A stretch of 64,000 nt of DNA from Symbiodinium natans (Eukaryota; Sar; Dinophyceae; Suessiales; Symbiodiniaceae): positions 1 through 64,000 of the forward strand of contig CAJNDS010000205.1 of NCBI GenBank assembly GCA_905221605.1. The letters run 5' to 3'. The position numbers and the translations under genes are program-made. The notes under the pieces are model-generated. The model saw only the letters and a program-made list of their open reading frames with translations. It searched no databases and was not told where the DNA came from. Of this stretch, positions 53,520 through 64,000 are shown piece after piece; position 1 is the first letter of the stretch; each line of letters opens with the position of its first letter.

Positions 53520-54440
53520 CTCGCCGGTATGTCAACCGCTATAGAAATGCGATTAGAAGAACCTATTGAAACACAACAGAGAAACACCGTTCGAAACCTT
53601 TTGAAGCACGAACGGCAAACGTTTTCGAGACACGAATTGAAGACCCCTATATAAATAATCACGACAAAATCTTATACTATTGACATGCGCTATGTACACT
53701 GTAAACCTGAAAGAAATATGACTAGCAAACCTATAGAAGAACGTTTAGCAAGCCCTACAGGAACACGATTTAGGAAAATCGATTAGAAAACTTGATAGAA
53801 ACACGCCAACCCTACAGACATACGATTTCAATCAGTATAAAGACACGATTAGAACACTTGCTGAAATACATGATTGGAGCCACTAGACAAACTCGATTGG
53901 GGAACACCATGGAAACATGGTTAGAAAACACGAGAGTGGAAACACAGTCTAGAACACACGATTTGCAAGCATTGAAACACTAGAAGGGCGGTTTCAATAC
54001 GCTGCAAACACACCGCTTGGAGGCGTCATAAGAAAGCCTGATAGAAGCACGATTATCATGATGGAGACGCACGCGTAGAAAGCACTATAGAAGCACATTT
54101 CAAAAACACCTGCAGAAACACGGTCGAACATGCTTGAAACCCATGCAGAACCACGATAAGAAAACACGATAGAAACACGAGTAGCATTATAGATTCTATA
54201 GACGTAGAAGCAGGGTTCGAAGAGACAACTGGAAACGACAACGGAGAACTTCACAGAAACCAATGTTAGGAACGTCTGATAAAGACGATCATCAGACACC
54301 AAAGGCTCATGATTAGCAAGCTCTATAGAAACAAGTTGGAAGATCCTGCAGAAACACGATTGGCAATTGAAACGCGGTTCATTAAACCTATAAAAACACG
54401 GGCAGAACATCGTATGGAAAAATGCTTAGAAAGCACTTTG
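53520..54440. repeat. degenerate satellite-like region
   Basis: Words close to TATAGAAACACGATTAGAAAAC recur at irregular 25-40 bp intervals across about 900 bp, with heavy divergence (examples near 53540, 53770, 53835, 54090, 54165, 54350). Minus-strand open frames here follow the repeat phase and are not credible genes. Confidence 0.6.
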
Positions 54441-54787
54441 GAAATTCAGGGTTTGACGCACTTCGGCGCACCTCCGACTGTTTGAATTGATGTGTTGCAC
54501 ACACTCAGCCGTTTCACGGCACTGAATCGCTGCCAAGAGTCTGACACGGCACGGTCCTTGAGCTGAAGCTTGCAACCCCGGGTCCGAAACGCCTCAGAAG
54601 TTACGTCCCATGTCGTGACAAAAATGTTAGTAGACAAATGAGGAAAAAGCGTGTTGAACTCTTGTTTCATAGATCTTACAGACGTTCGACGCCCTATGCT
54701 GTTCTGCGTTCGGGCTAGGCTGTTTTGTGTGGGCGACACGCAAATGGTAAGCAAAAGTTTGTTCTTTTTTGCAATGGTTATCTTGGG

Positions 54788-54886
54788 ATGTTCCCCCATA
54801 TGCTAACAGTCCTTGGTGGGGTTTACAATATGGGGGGTACTAGAATCCCAATTAAGGACTGTTAGTATAAGGGGTAACATCCCAAA
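54788..54886. mobile_element. palindromic MITE-like element
   Basis: GGGATGTTCCCCCATATGCT continuing to AACAGTCCTT at the left matches the reverse complement of the right end (AAGGACTGTTAGTATAAGGG to AACATCCC) at about 26 of 30 positions. Related but diverged copies lie near 44110-44250 and 55404-55487. Confidence 0.6.
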
Positions 54887-55403
54887 TGTTTCTCAAAGTG
54901 TCATGCCATAAACAAGAAAGAATTCAGCGTTGGCTGTCAGCACTCTGTGGCAACGGGAAGGGATGCGCCTCCCCGAGCCCCATGCCGGAAGAAAAACAAG
55001 CAAACCGCCAGCCACGATTGTGGCATTTTGCTGCAGTCTTAGCTGCCGAATTGTAGGAAAGACGGCACAATTTCATGGTGAATACTATGTGCCATGTTCT
55101 TAAGATCTCGATACCAAAACAAACAACAGCAGAACACGTGGAAAACAAACGGGAACTAGTACGAAGAGAGCTCAGCGTCCCAGTCAGTCCCGAGGCGCAG
55201 CATCGTTTGCTGGATTTTGCTGGGTATGTGCATGAATTCGAGCAGTGCTTTTTGTTACTGTACCATGTCAATTTAGGGTTTAGGGTTTAGGGTATTCTTT
55301 ACCTCTTGCTTGTGCATAGTGTGTTGGGTGGCAATGCAACCCAGGCACCCTGACACCCCAAAAACCAAGCGCCCCAACCCCGAATCATCAACGCCAGCCC
55401 CTG

Positions 55404-55487
55404 GATGTTCCTCCTCATACTTCTAGAATCCTCAGTAGGGATTCTAGTACCCCCTAGAATCATCCCTATGAAGGACTGGAACATCCC
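55404..55487. mobile_element. palindromic MITE-like element, second copy
   Basis: Begins GATGTTCCTCCTCATACTTC and ends ATGAAGGACTGGAACATCCC; it contains AGGGATTCTAGTACCCCCTAGAATC as an inner palindrome. It is immediately followed by CCCTAAA heptamers. Confidence 0.5.
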
Positions 55488-55489
55488 TA

Positions 55490-55850
55490 AACCCTAAACC
55501 CTACATCCTAAGCCCTACAGTAAACCCTAAACCCTAAACCCTAAACCCCAAACCCCAAACCCTAAACCCTAAACCCGAAACCCTAAACCGCGAACCTTGA
55601 ACCTTGAGCAGCGCGAGCCAGGCCGTGGGTCCATCTCCTGCCGCGGAGGCGCGCTGTTGGGGGGAGCGGGGGGGGGGGGGGGGCTTGCGAAAAGCGGGGT
55701 ACCGATTTTGGGGGTTCCTACGTAAGTTTAGGGCTTAGGGCTTAGGGGTTTAGAGTTGAGGGTTTAGGGTTTTTTAGAGTTTAGGGTTTCAGGGTTTCAG
55801 GGTTTCAGGGTTTAGGGTTTAGGGTTGGGGGTTTAGGGTTTAGGGTTCCT
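55490..55850. repeat. CCCTAAA then TTTAGGG heptamer blocks
   Basis: CCCTAAA and CCCCAAA heptamers at 55490-55595 are followed after a G-rich gap (55660-55685) by TTTAGGG and TTTCAGGG units at 55730-55850 in the opposite sense, making a large imperfect inverted repeat. Confidence 0.8.
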
Positions 55851-58482
55851 ATATTAAGGATTCTACTATTTGGGCGTATATCCCTATTGGGGGACATGCC
55901 CTTATGCCAAGAGTGAGCCTCCTGCCATTTTCAGGGTTTTGCGTTCGGGTCCGAGAGTTTTGGGGTTTAGGGGCCTTTCGGCGCCAAACAACAGCCCGAG
56001 GCCCTCGACTGGTTTAGGGGTTCGAAGAGAAGCGGGTTCCTAGTACCGTTTTTGGCGGTATGCGGATCTCGTTTTTGGATTGAAGGCTCGGCTATTCAGG
56101 GATCAGACCACCTCAGATGCGAAAGACCTGAAGCCCTACACTTCGATGCCCCCCAAAATCAGGGGACCAAAGGAGGGACCCTTGTCAGGGACCTTAGGGG
56201 TTCTTTGGGGGGGTAGTTAGGGGCTGAAGCCCCTTAACTTAAGCCCCAAAATCCCCAATCCCCTGAGAAAGCAAACAGCTCCCCCCCAAAGCCAAACCAG
56301 GCAGTCTCAGGCACCCCAAGGCTTAGGGTTAGCGGTTTCGGGTTTAGGGTTCAGGGTGTGGCGCATTTAGCGCATGAGGGTTTCGGGGGAATTATGGCTT
56401 GGCAGTCTTGGGGTGAATGCCCATAGCTCCAGGCTCAAAACCCGCATCGCTAGACAGATTATGACACATGCACCCGATCGCCAGGATAAGGCTGGGAGGC
56501 CTTCCGATGGCTTCCGAAAGCTACTGACTTAGTGTTCTCGACGATGAAGCGCGCTCTCGCGCTCGTGCCGAGGCTTTGATCCCTTTGCTGGGGCTCTAGA
56601 GTACTCACCGCGAGCCCCGTCAGCCTGCCAGTCTACACCAAACCATGGGGCAACCTCAACCCCCACCAGATTCCATTTTAAACCCCTCAGCTCCAGATGC
56701 AGCTTGACACCGAAAACCCCAACCTGTCGGATTTGGTGCTCTTTGCTTGGGGGCCTGGGAGGTTTTCAAGGGGGTCCGGAAAGCCCCCCCGCAAACCTTA
56801 GCAGCCCTCTGAGCCAAGGCGTGAAAGCCGCGCTGTGCTGCCAAACCGCAGCCGCAGCGCACGGTAATGCCTGGGGAAGTCACGGGGTCTGATGTTGCAT
56901 TCCGCAGAAGTCCCCTTGCCTCCTTAAAGGCTTTAAAAGGGTTCTGAAGTGTGGGCCCTTGGGCTCAGGCAAAGATCGACTCCCTGAGGCCTACCCCAAC
57001 CCCCTGCAAGGATGAGAGGATGGGTTAAACACCACAGGCATCCCCGATGAAAGCCCCAGTACATGCCAGCTTTTGCGGGCCTGTTCTCCAACTTTGCCCA
57101 ACGTTTTAGTCGACGGCCTCAGATTCGAGGGCTGCCATTATTCCCTTTTGGGTTTCGGGATGTGTGGGCTGGAAAGTAGATGCCTTCAGAGTGCTGACCT
57201 TCTCCAAGGCGATTTCGGGTCTAGGGCTTCGGGATTGTGGCCAGAGGTCGGGCAAAGGGGGCAGGTCCCCGCTAGAGGCATTTCCTCCAGCAATCGTTTG
57301 GAGCGGAATCTGTGAGCTGCAGCTGTCCTAACTCCCGACCCCAACAATTTGCTGGTGCATCTTGCATCCGACGCCTGTCGCTGCGATGGTACCTTCTATT
57401 TCGGACAGATGCAGTGCACACGGCATGCACCACGAGGTTTCGATGGCTAAGCCCTGCAACCCCAAGGCAGAGCTCCAAATCTGGCAGACCTCAAACCTTT
57501 CAGCCCCTCGAAAGCCCGTTGCCTCACACTACATTGCACAGGGAGGGACTCCGAAGGATTTCCTTCCCCAGCGCTCGACCCTCAAACCTTCTGGGCGGTG
57601 CTCTGGCAAAATGAAGGGTCACATGGGGGGTTTCCGACATTAGGGGGACCTTATTTGGGATCCTTATTATTAGGGGATCTTACAATTGGGGGTCTCCATA
57701 TAAAGGGTCCCCTATTTTCGTAAACCCCCATATTCAGAGACTCAGGGTCGGAGGGGAGATTTAGTCTGTTCGGGCCAATTCGCATCACAGCCAACATTGC
57801 ATCCCACAGTGGCCCCCTGCAGCCTTAAAGTTACAATTTTTTCGGGCAGGTTTGGGTTTGGGCTTTGTAAATGCCTGCGTGCACGGCGTCGGCAACCGCG
57901 TTTGGCCCGACGCAGGGTGCAGCGAGGCCAACTCTGATGGATTTAGGGTGGTCCCAGGAGGGTTTCAGCGGGCTCGCAGACCCAGGTGTGAGGGTCGGCG
58001 TTTCCGAGCGTGGGCCACGGGGGTCCCAGGGCGGGTCCACAAATGACAAAACGAACAAAGCTGTGGATCCGAACCCGACAAAACCGAACGTAAAACCAAA
58101 ATGGCGTTCGAGGTGGCGTCTAACTGATCAGTACCTTTTGCTTTGGCACGCCTCTGTCCACAAGTTTTGGGCCGGGGTCGGGAAGGGGGAAGGTCTGCTT
58201 GTTCTAGACGCCTCCGGCCGAGGCGAATCTCTAGCATTTTGGTGTTTGGACTTTGGAGTTCATTGTTGTCCAGGGCCCCATCCATCACCTGGCAGCTGTG
58301 TTGGCTGGTATGTGCATGCATGGGCATTTCATATCATATCAAGGACCAGCTAGCTATGTTCAACTCAACACTCTCGGAGGCTCAGAAGCGAAAAAGACAC
58401 CGGATTGTGCTTACCTTGTGACAGAAAGATTTTTTTGTCGGGTTTGTTGGTTGCTTTGATTTCGTGGTGCTTGGCTTTGGCC
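55851..58482. other. spacer or introns with weak exon candidates
   Basis: No family is recognised. A plus-strand segment near 57370-57440 (CDGTFYFGQMQCTRHAPRGF) looks more protein-like than its surroundings. 57650-57730 contains short GGGGNYCCTTAT-type palindromic words like the MITEs above. Confidence 0.3.
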
Positions 58483-61470
58483 ATGGCATCGGTGGTCCAA
58501 GTGCCGAGACTCGACGGATCGGTGCTGGGTGCCCTTGAGAAGGTCGGCTTCGCCTCCTCCATCGCCTCCTCCGTCGCTGCGCCCCCACACCGGGCACCCC
58601 GGGCACCCCGGCCACTCCGGGCACCGGGACAAGGCCGCAGCCTGGCCGCTTCCTCGCTGCTGGCGGCAGCCGGCCTCTCTGCCTGCCGGCTTCGTCGGAG
58701 CTTGCGCTGCGGGAGCTGCGGGCGCCAGGCCTCCCCACGCGTGGCCGTGGTGGGCGCTGGGCCCGCCGGCCTGGCAGCCGCTCTGGCGCTCCGCAAGGAG
58801 GCAGGGCTGGATGACATCACCGTGCTCGAGCGCTCGCCTGAGCTAAGGCGTGAACCGCTGCGATGCTGTTTAGGGCCCCCGCTGGCTTTCAGGAGTGCGG
58901 CTTCAAGAAGCCCATAGCCCCAAGCATCCCCAAGCCCTACATTCCAAGTTCAGGCTTTTAGGCTTGTGTCTTATGGGGCTCGGGGGGTTTTAGGTTGACA
59001 GCTTCGCCTTCTCGAAAGAGCCAAAAGCCAACAGCAATGGGAGGCCTGGAGTCGGTGGTGGTGTGCAGCTTCACTCCGGAGCTGCCTTGCTGGAACCTCT
59101 GCCCGCCTTTGGGGGGGGCTTTAGGGCTTTAGGGATCCCGAACCTCAAGCGCCGAGCTTGAGGGCTGCGGCCCTAGCATGTGCTGTAGTTGTGCTGTGGT
59201 TGTGCTGTGGTTGTGCTGTGGTTGTGCTGTGATCCTTGCATTCGAAAATCATGACTCCTGAGCTTGAGGAACCCGTGGCCCGAAAAGTCCGAGGTTTCGC
59301 GCGTGACGCGGAGAATCCCGTGAACCCCGAAGCATGAATGTTGATCCGATGAATATGTAGATAAATTTGTTATGTTCCTCTCAAAGTACATAGAGAGAAA
59401 AAAAGTCGAGGAGAACGCGGAGATTTTCCTGTGTAAACATAGAGAAAACCGACGTTTTCCTATGTAAATACAGAAAAAGAGCGGGGTTTTCCCTGCAAAT
59501 ATAGAGGAGTAGAGGTTCTCCCATATAACTATAGAAAAGGCTTTCTTATGGAAATGTAGAGAAAACAGAGGTTTTCCTATGGAAATACAGAGAACCCGCA
59601 CCAAACAAAAAGTTTCCCCCGCAAAAACCCAAAAACAAATCTCCAAAAACAAAGACCTCCCACCCATGTCTAACCGTCCAGCCACTGTTGTCTTCAGGAT
59701 GTGCGCATGGGAGTCCTGGACACTGAGCTGTCTAGACCCTCGCTTGAACCTCTCAAGCTTTGCAATCCTAAGCAGTTCCCGCAACCCGAGGAGGAGCTGG
59801 GAGTGGACCTCAGCTTCGCTCAGCCGCTGCGGCGCATCCGGAGCCACGGGGGTCAGAGTTTGGGGAGGGTTTTGAATGAGGGCGCTCTCCTAGGTCTTCC
59901 TACTGGTGGGCTGTGATCTGGGCGATGCTTCTTCTATCTTCTTCTGCCAGCGTCGACATCTCTTCTCTGTGTTGTTAAGCGCGGCTGTGCGAGCGGGGCT
60001 GCCAGCCCCATGCAAGCCCCGTTTAGTTTCCATATGGCTCACGTCTGGCAAAAGACATCAAGAAGCCAAAGCCCGAAACCCCCCACAGAAGCCCTACCCT
60101 AAACCCATTATCCGGAACCGGACAAGTCCGCAAGCAGAGGCTGGGTCACAAAGGAGGAGTTCTTGCACATCCTACACTTTAGGGGGTTGTGAGGGTTTTG
60201 AGTTCAAGAAGACCCGCTCTGTCTGAGCCAAGTCCACCCCACTTGCTGTGGTTTGGCCTTCACCAAAACTTCAAGTAATCTTGGGGTCGGAATAGTTACG
60301 AATAGTATTCCCTTATGGTCCCTTTGTATATTCCCTTATGGTCCCTTTGTAACTATACTACAATAGCCCCAATTATTCAGGCCCCTATTTATTGTGGTTG
60401 CTCAGCTCAAGCTACGAGCTCCGTGTGAGAGGAGCCGCTCCGCCAGTGGTGATGAGCTGCTGCAGCTGGATCTCCCGAACCTGCTCGCATTTTGACCGAA
60501 GTCCAAGAGGGTTTAGGGTTTAGGGTTCAGGGTTTAGGGTTTAGGGTTTTGGGTTTAGGGTTGAGGGTTCAGGGTTCAGGGTTTAGGGTTTAGGGTTTAT
60601 AGGGAGGGCTGAGAAGGGGTCTAGGGTCTTGTAAGGCTTGGAGAGCTCTTGGTCCTAGGCCAGAGACAGAAAGCACTGAGACGCTTTACATGAATCCTGA
60701 AGCACTGAAGCCCTCATGGTTCCAAGGTTTCAGGTTTCGGGGTTTAGGTTGTCGAGGGCATAAGTACAGTGGAGTTGCCATGCATGAGCTTCGAAGCTTC
60801 TAGTTAATTTAGAATCCCTAAGCCCGAGGTCAGCGAGAGACTTCGCAGATACGTTCCAGCCTTCAAGTAGACCCCTTAGTTCGCAGTCCTACAGCCCACA
60901 GCGCAAGCCCCGAACCGTGCGAAGCTTCGAGGACACATTTGAAGCGTTTTCGGGCTCCGTACGGCGATCCGATGGCCAACCCGCCAGCTGCACCGCTCTT
61001 TGGAAAGCATATGAGGTTTTCCGAGAATAGAGGGGTGTCCTTTTTGGGGTCCCTTTTAGGGGATTCTAGTCTTTTTGGGGGGTAAAAGGGGTACCCCTAT
61101 TTTGGAAAATGCCCATCTAAAGCAAGGGCCGTTTATAGGGGTTTGAGGATTTGAGGCCCTGGTGGCGTCCGGGGGGTTTAGGCTGAAGGCTTCTGTTTTT
61201 GGGGTTTAGAGTGCTTTTCATTGACCAGAAGCGGGCTCCAGGATGGGTCTGAACCCGAAACCTTGAATCCTCCAACTTACTGTCGGTTGAATCAGGGACC
61301 CTATACATACCCTTTAAGGGATTATAAAAAGAGCACCTCATTCCCCCATTCCTTAGTACCCGTAAGCCAAGTGCCCTAGGTGATGCGGGACGCGCTGCTG
61401 GAGGCCATGGCCAAGTCCCTGCCTTCGGGCAGCATTCGCCTGGGGAGGAAGCTGCTGGACGTGCAGATGA
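58483..61470 (+). CDS. FAD-dependent monooxygenase, N-terminal exons
   Basis: Exons: 58483-58835, 59044-59092, 59791-59840, 60432-60486 and from 61380. Exon 1 starts at ATG 58483 and ends in a dinucleotide-binding fold, VAVVGAGPAGLAAALAL with GxGxxG, then DDITVLERS. Exon 2 gives GVGGGVQLHSGAALL; exon 3 ELGVDLSFAQPLRRIR; exon 4 SRSASGDELLQLDLPN; exon 5 VMRDALLEAMAKSLPSG then SIRLGRKLLDV. This is the order found in aromatic-ring FAD hydroxylases (kynurenine or salicylate hydroxylase relatives). About 85 Arg/Ala-rich residues precede the fold. In-frame codons before the ATG encode a hydrophobic run (LLVALISWCLALAMA), so a signal-plus-transit peptide is possible if translation starts earlier. Donors are GC, GA and GA; acceptors are AG|G. 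The join of exon 4 to 5 and all later exons are not resolved. Confidence 0.75.
59160..59225. repeat. 13-bp tandem repeat in FAD gene intron
   Basis: TGTGCTGTGGTTG and close variants repeated about four times. It lies in the intron between the second and third exons. Confidence 0.7.
60510..60602. repeat. TTTAGGG array in FAD gene intron
   Basis: Tandem TTTAGGG with TTCAGGG and TTGAGGG variants, 25 bases after the fourth exon. Confidence 0.85.
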
Positions 61471-61479
61471 ACCTTGGAG

Positions 61480-62160
61480 TTCACGAAGTCGGAGCCCCCC
61501 TTTATGGGGAACGTTTATCGTATCCTAGTACACCCCCCCACCTTCCCTCTAAGTCTAGCACAGCCCGCACTGAAGTGTTTCCGGTTGGTAGGGGGCCTAG
61601 CTTCTAGAGCTTAGCGGTTTAAGACGTCGGGTTGAGGGTCTCTTCGGCGTGCTCGGAACCCTGAGGCCGCTTAGCACCGCAACGCCTGAACCGAGTTGAG
61701 TCGAGCCCTCCGACTCTCCGACTCGAAACGCTCCCCCAACCATCAGCCAAACTTAACACCCTCCTTTCAAGTATCGTAAGCTTTACTGAGCTCTTCAAGT
61801 ACAGGGAAGCCTTAGACTTAGACAGCTTCAGGAGCCCGGGCGGGCAGTCTGCGACGCTCGATTGAAGATGGGGCAGTGGGTGAGCTGCTCTTGTGTCATT
61901 TTGGAGGGGGAGTAGTTCTTGGGCTCGGGGGAAGTGGTTCAGATCTTAGGTGGGTTGGGCTTCGACCCTACAGCCTGGGCCTGAACCTCATGGGAACGGG
62001 CTTCAGGGTTTCAAAGTTCGGCGCTTGGGTGCCCGCCCCAGTCCTTGCAAAGCCTAAACTTGCCGAAGCTTCTGTCACATCCCCGAGGACCTGCCGCTTT
62101 GAAGCCGGACAAGAGGCAAACGGGCTTCAGGGCTAAGCCCGAAATTTTAGAGGGGTGGGG
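61480..62160. other. probable intron of FAD gene
   Basis: Follows the last recognised exon. No further monooxygenase motif (such as the GD motif near the flavin) could be found here. Confidence 0.3.
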
Positions 62161-62164
62161 TGTT

Positions 62165-62292
62165 TGGGCTTGAGGGTTTGAGGGTTTGAGGGTTTGAGGG
62201 TTCGAGGGTTCGAGGGTTCGAGGGTTCGAGGGTTCGAGGGTTCGAGGGTTCGGGGGTTCCAGGGTTTGAGGGTTTGAGGGTTTGAGGGCTTC
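62165..62292. repeat. GAGGGTTY octamer-like tandem repeat
   Basis: Units of TTTGAGGG, then TTCGAGGG, then TTTGAGGG again, about 15 in all. It looks like a variant of the TTTAGGG heptamer that has spread as an eight-base unit. Confidence 0.85.
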
Positions 62293-62299
62293 GGTTTAA

Positions 62300-64000
62300 G
62301 GGGTTCACGGTTTACGGTAAAGGGTCTGGAGTCTAGGGTTTGAAGTCTGGAGGTTCAGTAGGGTTTCAGGGATACGTCACATGTTCGACGCACACCACCA
62401 CACGGGACAAACAAGTGTGGTGATGTGTGTGCCAAGACTCGCGTGCCCCGCCTAACCCGAACACCCAATGTATGCTTGGGTTTTGGGTTTTCATTCGGAG
62501 GAGAAACCCCTCTCCTCTTGGAGCATCTGGGGCCAAAGACCTTTACAGAACGGGGTCCTGGAAGCTGCAAATCCTAAAGAAGCCACGGTGCCGCATCGGA
62601 CCCGAGCGGTCGAAGAGGCCCAGGCTCCGAAGCACCGAGGGGCCACCGTAGCACCATGTAGGATTGACCGCAAAGTATCGATTCCAGACGCCGCTGCATG
62701 TTTCTAGAGGGCAAGGTCGAAACCTATTGGGCTTCGGAGCAAAATATTTGTACTCTTGGGAGGGCCGAACAGAAAAAGTAACAACTCTAACAAAGCTGGA
62801 AAAAGCCAACTCCCAAAAAGCCAAATTCAAAGTACGACAACAAAAACAAGCATTATCCGAATCTCTGCGAAAGTTTTGCGAAAGCTTTGGGTCTACAACC
62901 CAAGGCTCCCGGAAAGTTGCGCTTTTGGGGAGAATGTGTACGGTTTTGCTGGAATTGTTATAATTACCTTGTTTTTTTGTGTTGTTTTCTGGCTTTGGTA
63001 TCCCAGGTCCCCATTCTCCCACGAGTATTCTTGGGTATCGTTTTGGTATTGGCTTTTTTGGTGAAATCTTCCGCGCACCATCATCGGTGTGGCTTTCGTA
63101 TCATGGGAATGGAAGAGATATCCGCTCCCCGCAACCTTCATTTAATGGGTTATTTCCAGAAGAAAGATTCAAAATAATTCCCCTCAAAGTCCAAATTCAC
63201 CCGTCTTCCCCCAAATCCTATCGAGTTATGTGATTCAGAGCATGAACAATCACAAGATATCTGCGCGTGGATAGTCTCGTTTGCTCACGGGCTTCGTCTA
63301 ATGGATACTATTGAAGAAGAACACTAAAATTCATCGTTTGAGAGGTTTCCTGTCTTTGTTGCTTGGCAGCTTTATATTGTATCAAAAGTATTAGGCGTCT
63401 TTATATTGTATTAAAAGTATTATTTATATACATACGTGTATGATGTGGGTAGTTATTCCGTCTCTTTTCTTGTATTTCTGTAGGCTTGTTGGGTTGGCTT
63501 TCGCCGGGACGCTGCCTTTTGTTTGGTCTAACTTGGGGGTATCACCTGACGAGTGCTTTGTTGGATTCAGAAAAAGGGCTTGTGAAACGACAGGAAGGGT
63601 ACTGGTTCAAACAACCCTCGCTTGGTTGTGTTGGCCATGGTTGGCCCGATACAAACGTTCTAGCAAAGGTTCCGGGCTTTGAAAAGATGATTGGCTTTTG
63701 CTTGGTTTCAGCGCGGCCCTCCTGTAATCTCGGTTTTGGGGGGAGAAGCCAGAAAACGCGACGCGCAAATTTCGGGAGCCGCGCGGTTTCCGGACTCCAG
63801 TCTCCCGACTCCAGACTCCGGACCGATTCCGAATCCGGGAAATCCCGGGCCTCCCCCTAATGCGAACGGAGTGAGTGGGGTGGGCCCAAAAGCAACAACC
63901 ACCGCAATCCAGACCCCAAAAAGCCCCAAAAGTCTCCCAAACCAGTCAATCCTTGCAGCTAGATACGTGGCGGTCAACTAGGGGGTTTGATGGCATTGGG
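62300..64000. other. terminal region without recognised genes
   Basis: Frames up to about 120 codons exist on both strands but overlap each other and show no motif. 62700-63450 is somewhat AT-richer than the rest. Confidence 0.35.

Noticed and set aside
52963..53544. Open frames of His/Thr/Ala or Cys/Val repeats
   Set aside because: Artefacts of the CACG microsatellite read in different phases.
53994..54410. 138-codon minus-strand frame with Phe/Ser/Val-rich residues
   Set aside because: The residues repeat with the satellite unit, so the frame is open because of the repeat.

Overview
The window reads as nuclear DNA of a dinoflagellate, probably of the Symbiodiniaceae type. The evidence is: genes split into many small exons; introns whose first two bases are often GC or GA rather than GT and whose acceptors read AG|G; TTTAGGG/CCCTAAA arrays scattered inside introns and spacers; very long microsatellites; and retroelements with gag and pol arrangements familiar from these algae. 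No database search was possible, so the taxonomic call is an inference.

Layout. Positions 1-430 are strikingly AT-rich and unlike the rest. Positions 2397-3803 (minus) hold a probable DUF268 membrane-anchored protein. Positions 5103-6949 (minus) hold at least six exons of an Asp-box (BNR) beta-propeller surface protein with a Thr-rich stalk; two copies of a ~670 bp repeat lie on either side of it. Positions 8.1-15.4 kb are repeats, a ~650 bp compound trinucleotide microsatellite and weak or broken ORFs. Positions 15.4-22.7 kb hold a broken tyrosine-recombinase retroelement with the order gag-like, recombinase, Cys/His motif, methyltransferase-like, reverse transcriptase, RNase H. A 167-169 bp repeat closes it and recurs at 23.85 kb; between the two copies lie a small ORF and an ORF with a ubiquitin-like fold. 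Positions 24.7-25.8 kb hold a small element with ~135 bp direct terminal repeats.

Positions 26992-37422 are a Ty1/copia-type LTR retrotransposon with two 157 bp LTRs that I read as identical, a 5 bp target duplication, a primer-binding site matching an initiator Met-tRNA end, gag, protease, a SAP-like segment, integrase, RT and RNase H. Two features are unusual: a ~1.9 kb non-coding block of donor-like and acceptor-like repeats between integrase and RT, and a ~350-residue tail with a membrane segment after RNase H.

Positions 37.4-40.6 kb hold decayed sequence and a LINE endonuclease fragment. Positions 45308-52481 (plus) hold a voltage-gated cation channel gene, one six-helix domain plus two EF-hands, rebuilt here as fourteen exons whose reading phases agree at almost every junction. 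A TA-flanked inverted-repeat element sits exactly at its apparent stop codon. Positions 53-54.5 kb are microsatellite and satellite-like. Positions 58483-61470 (plus) hold the first five recognisable exons of an FAD-dependent monooxygenase. From 62 kb to the end I see only repeats and unassigned sequence.

The host genes are unrelated in function. The retroelements are independent insertions; the copia element is the youngest.
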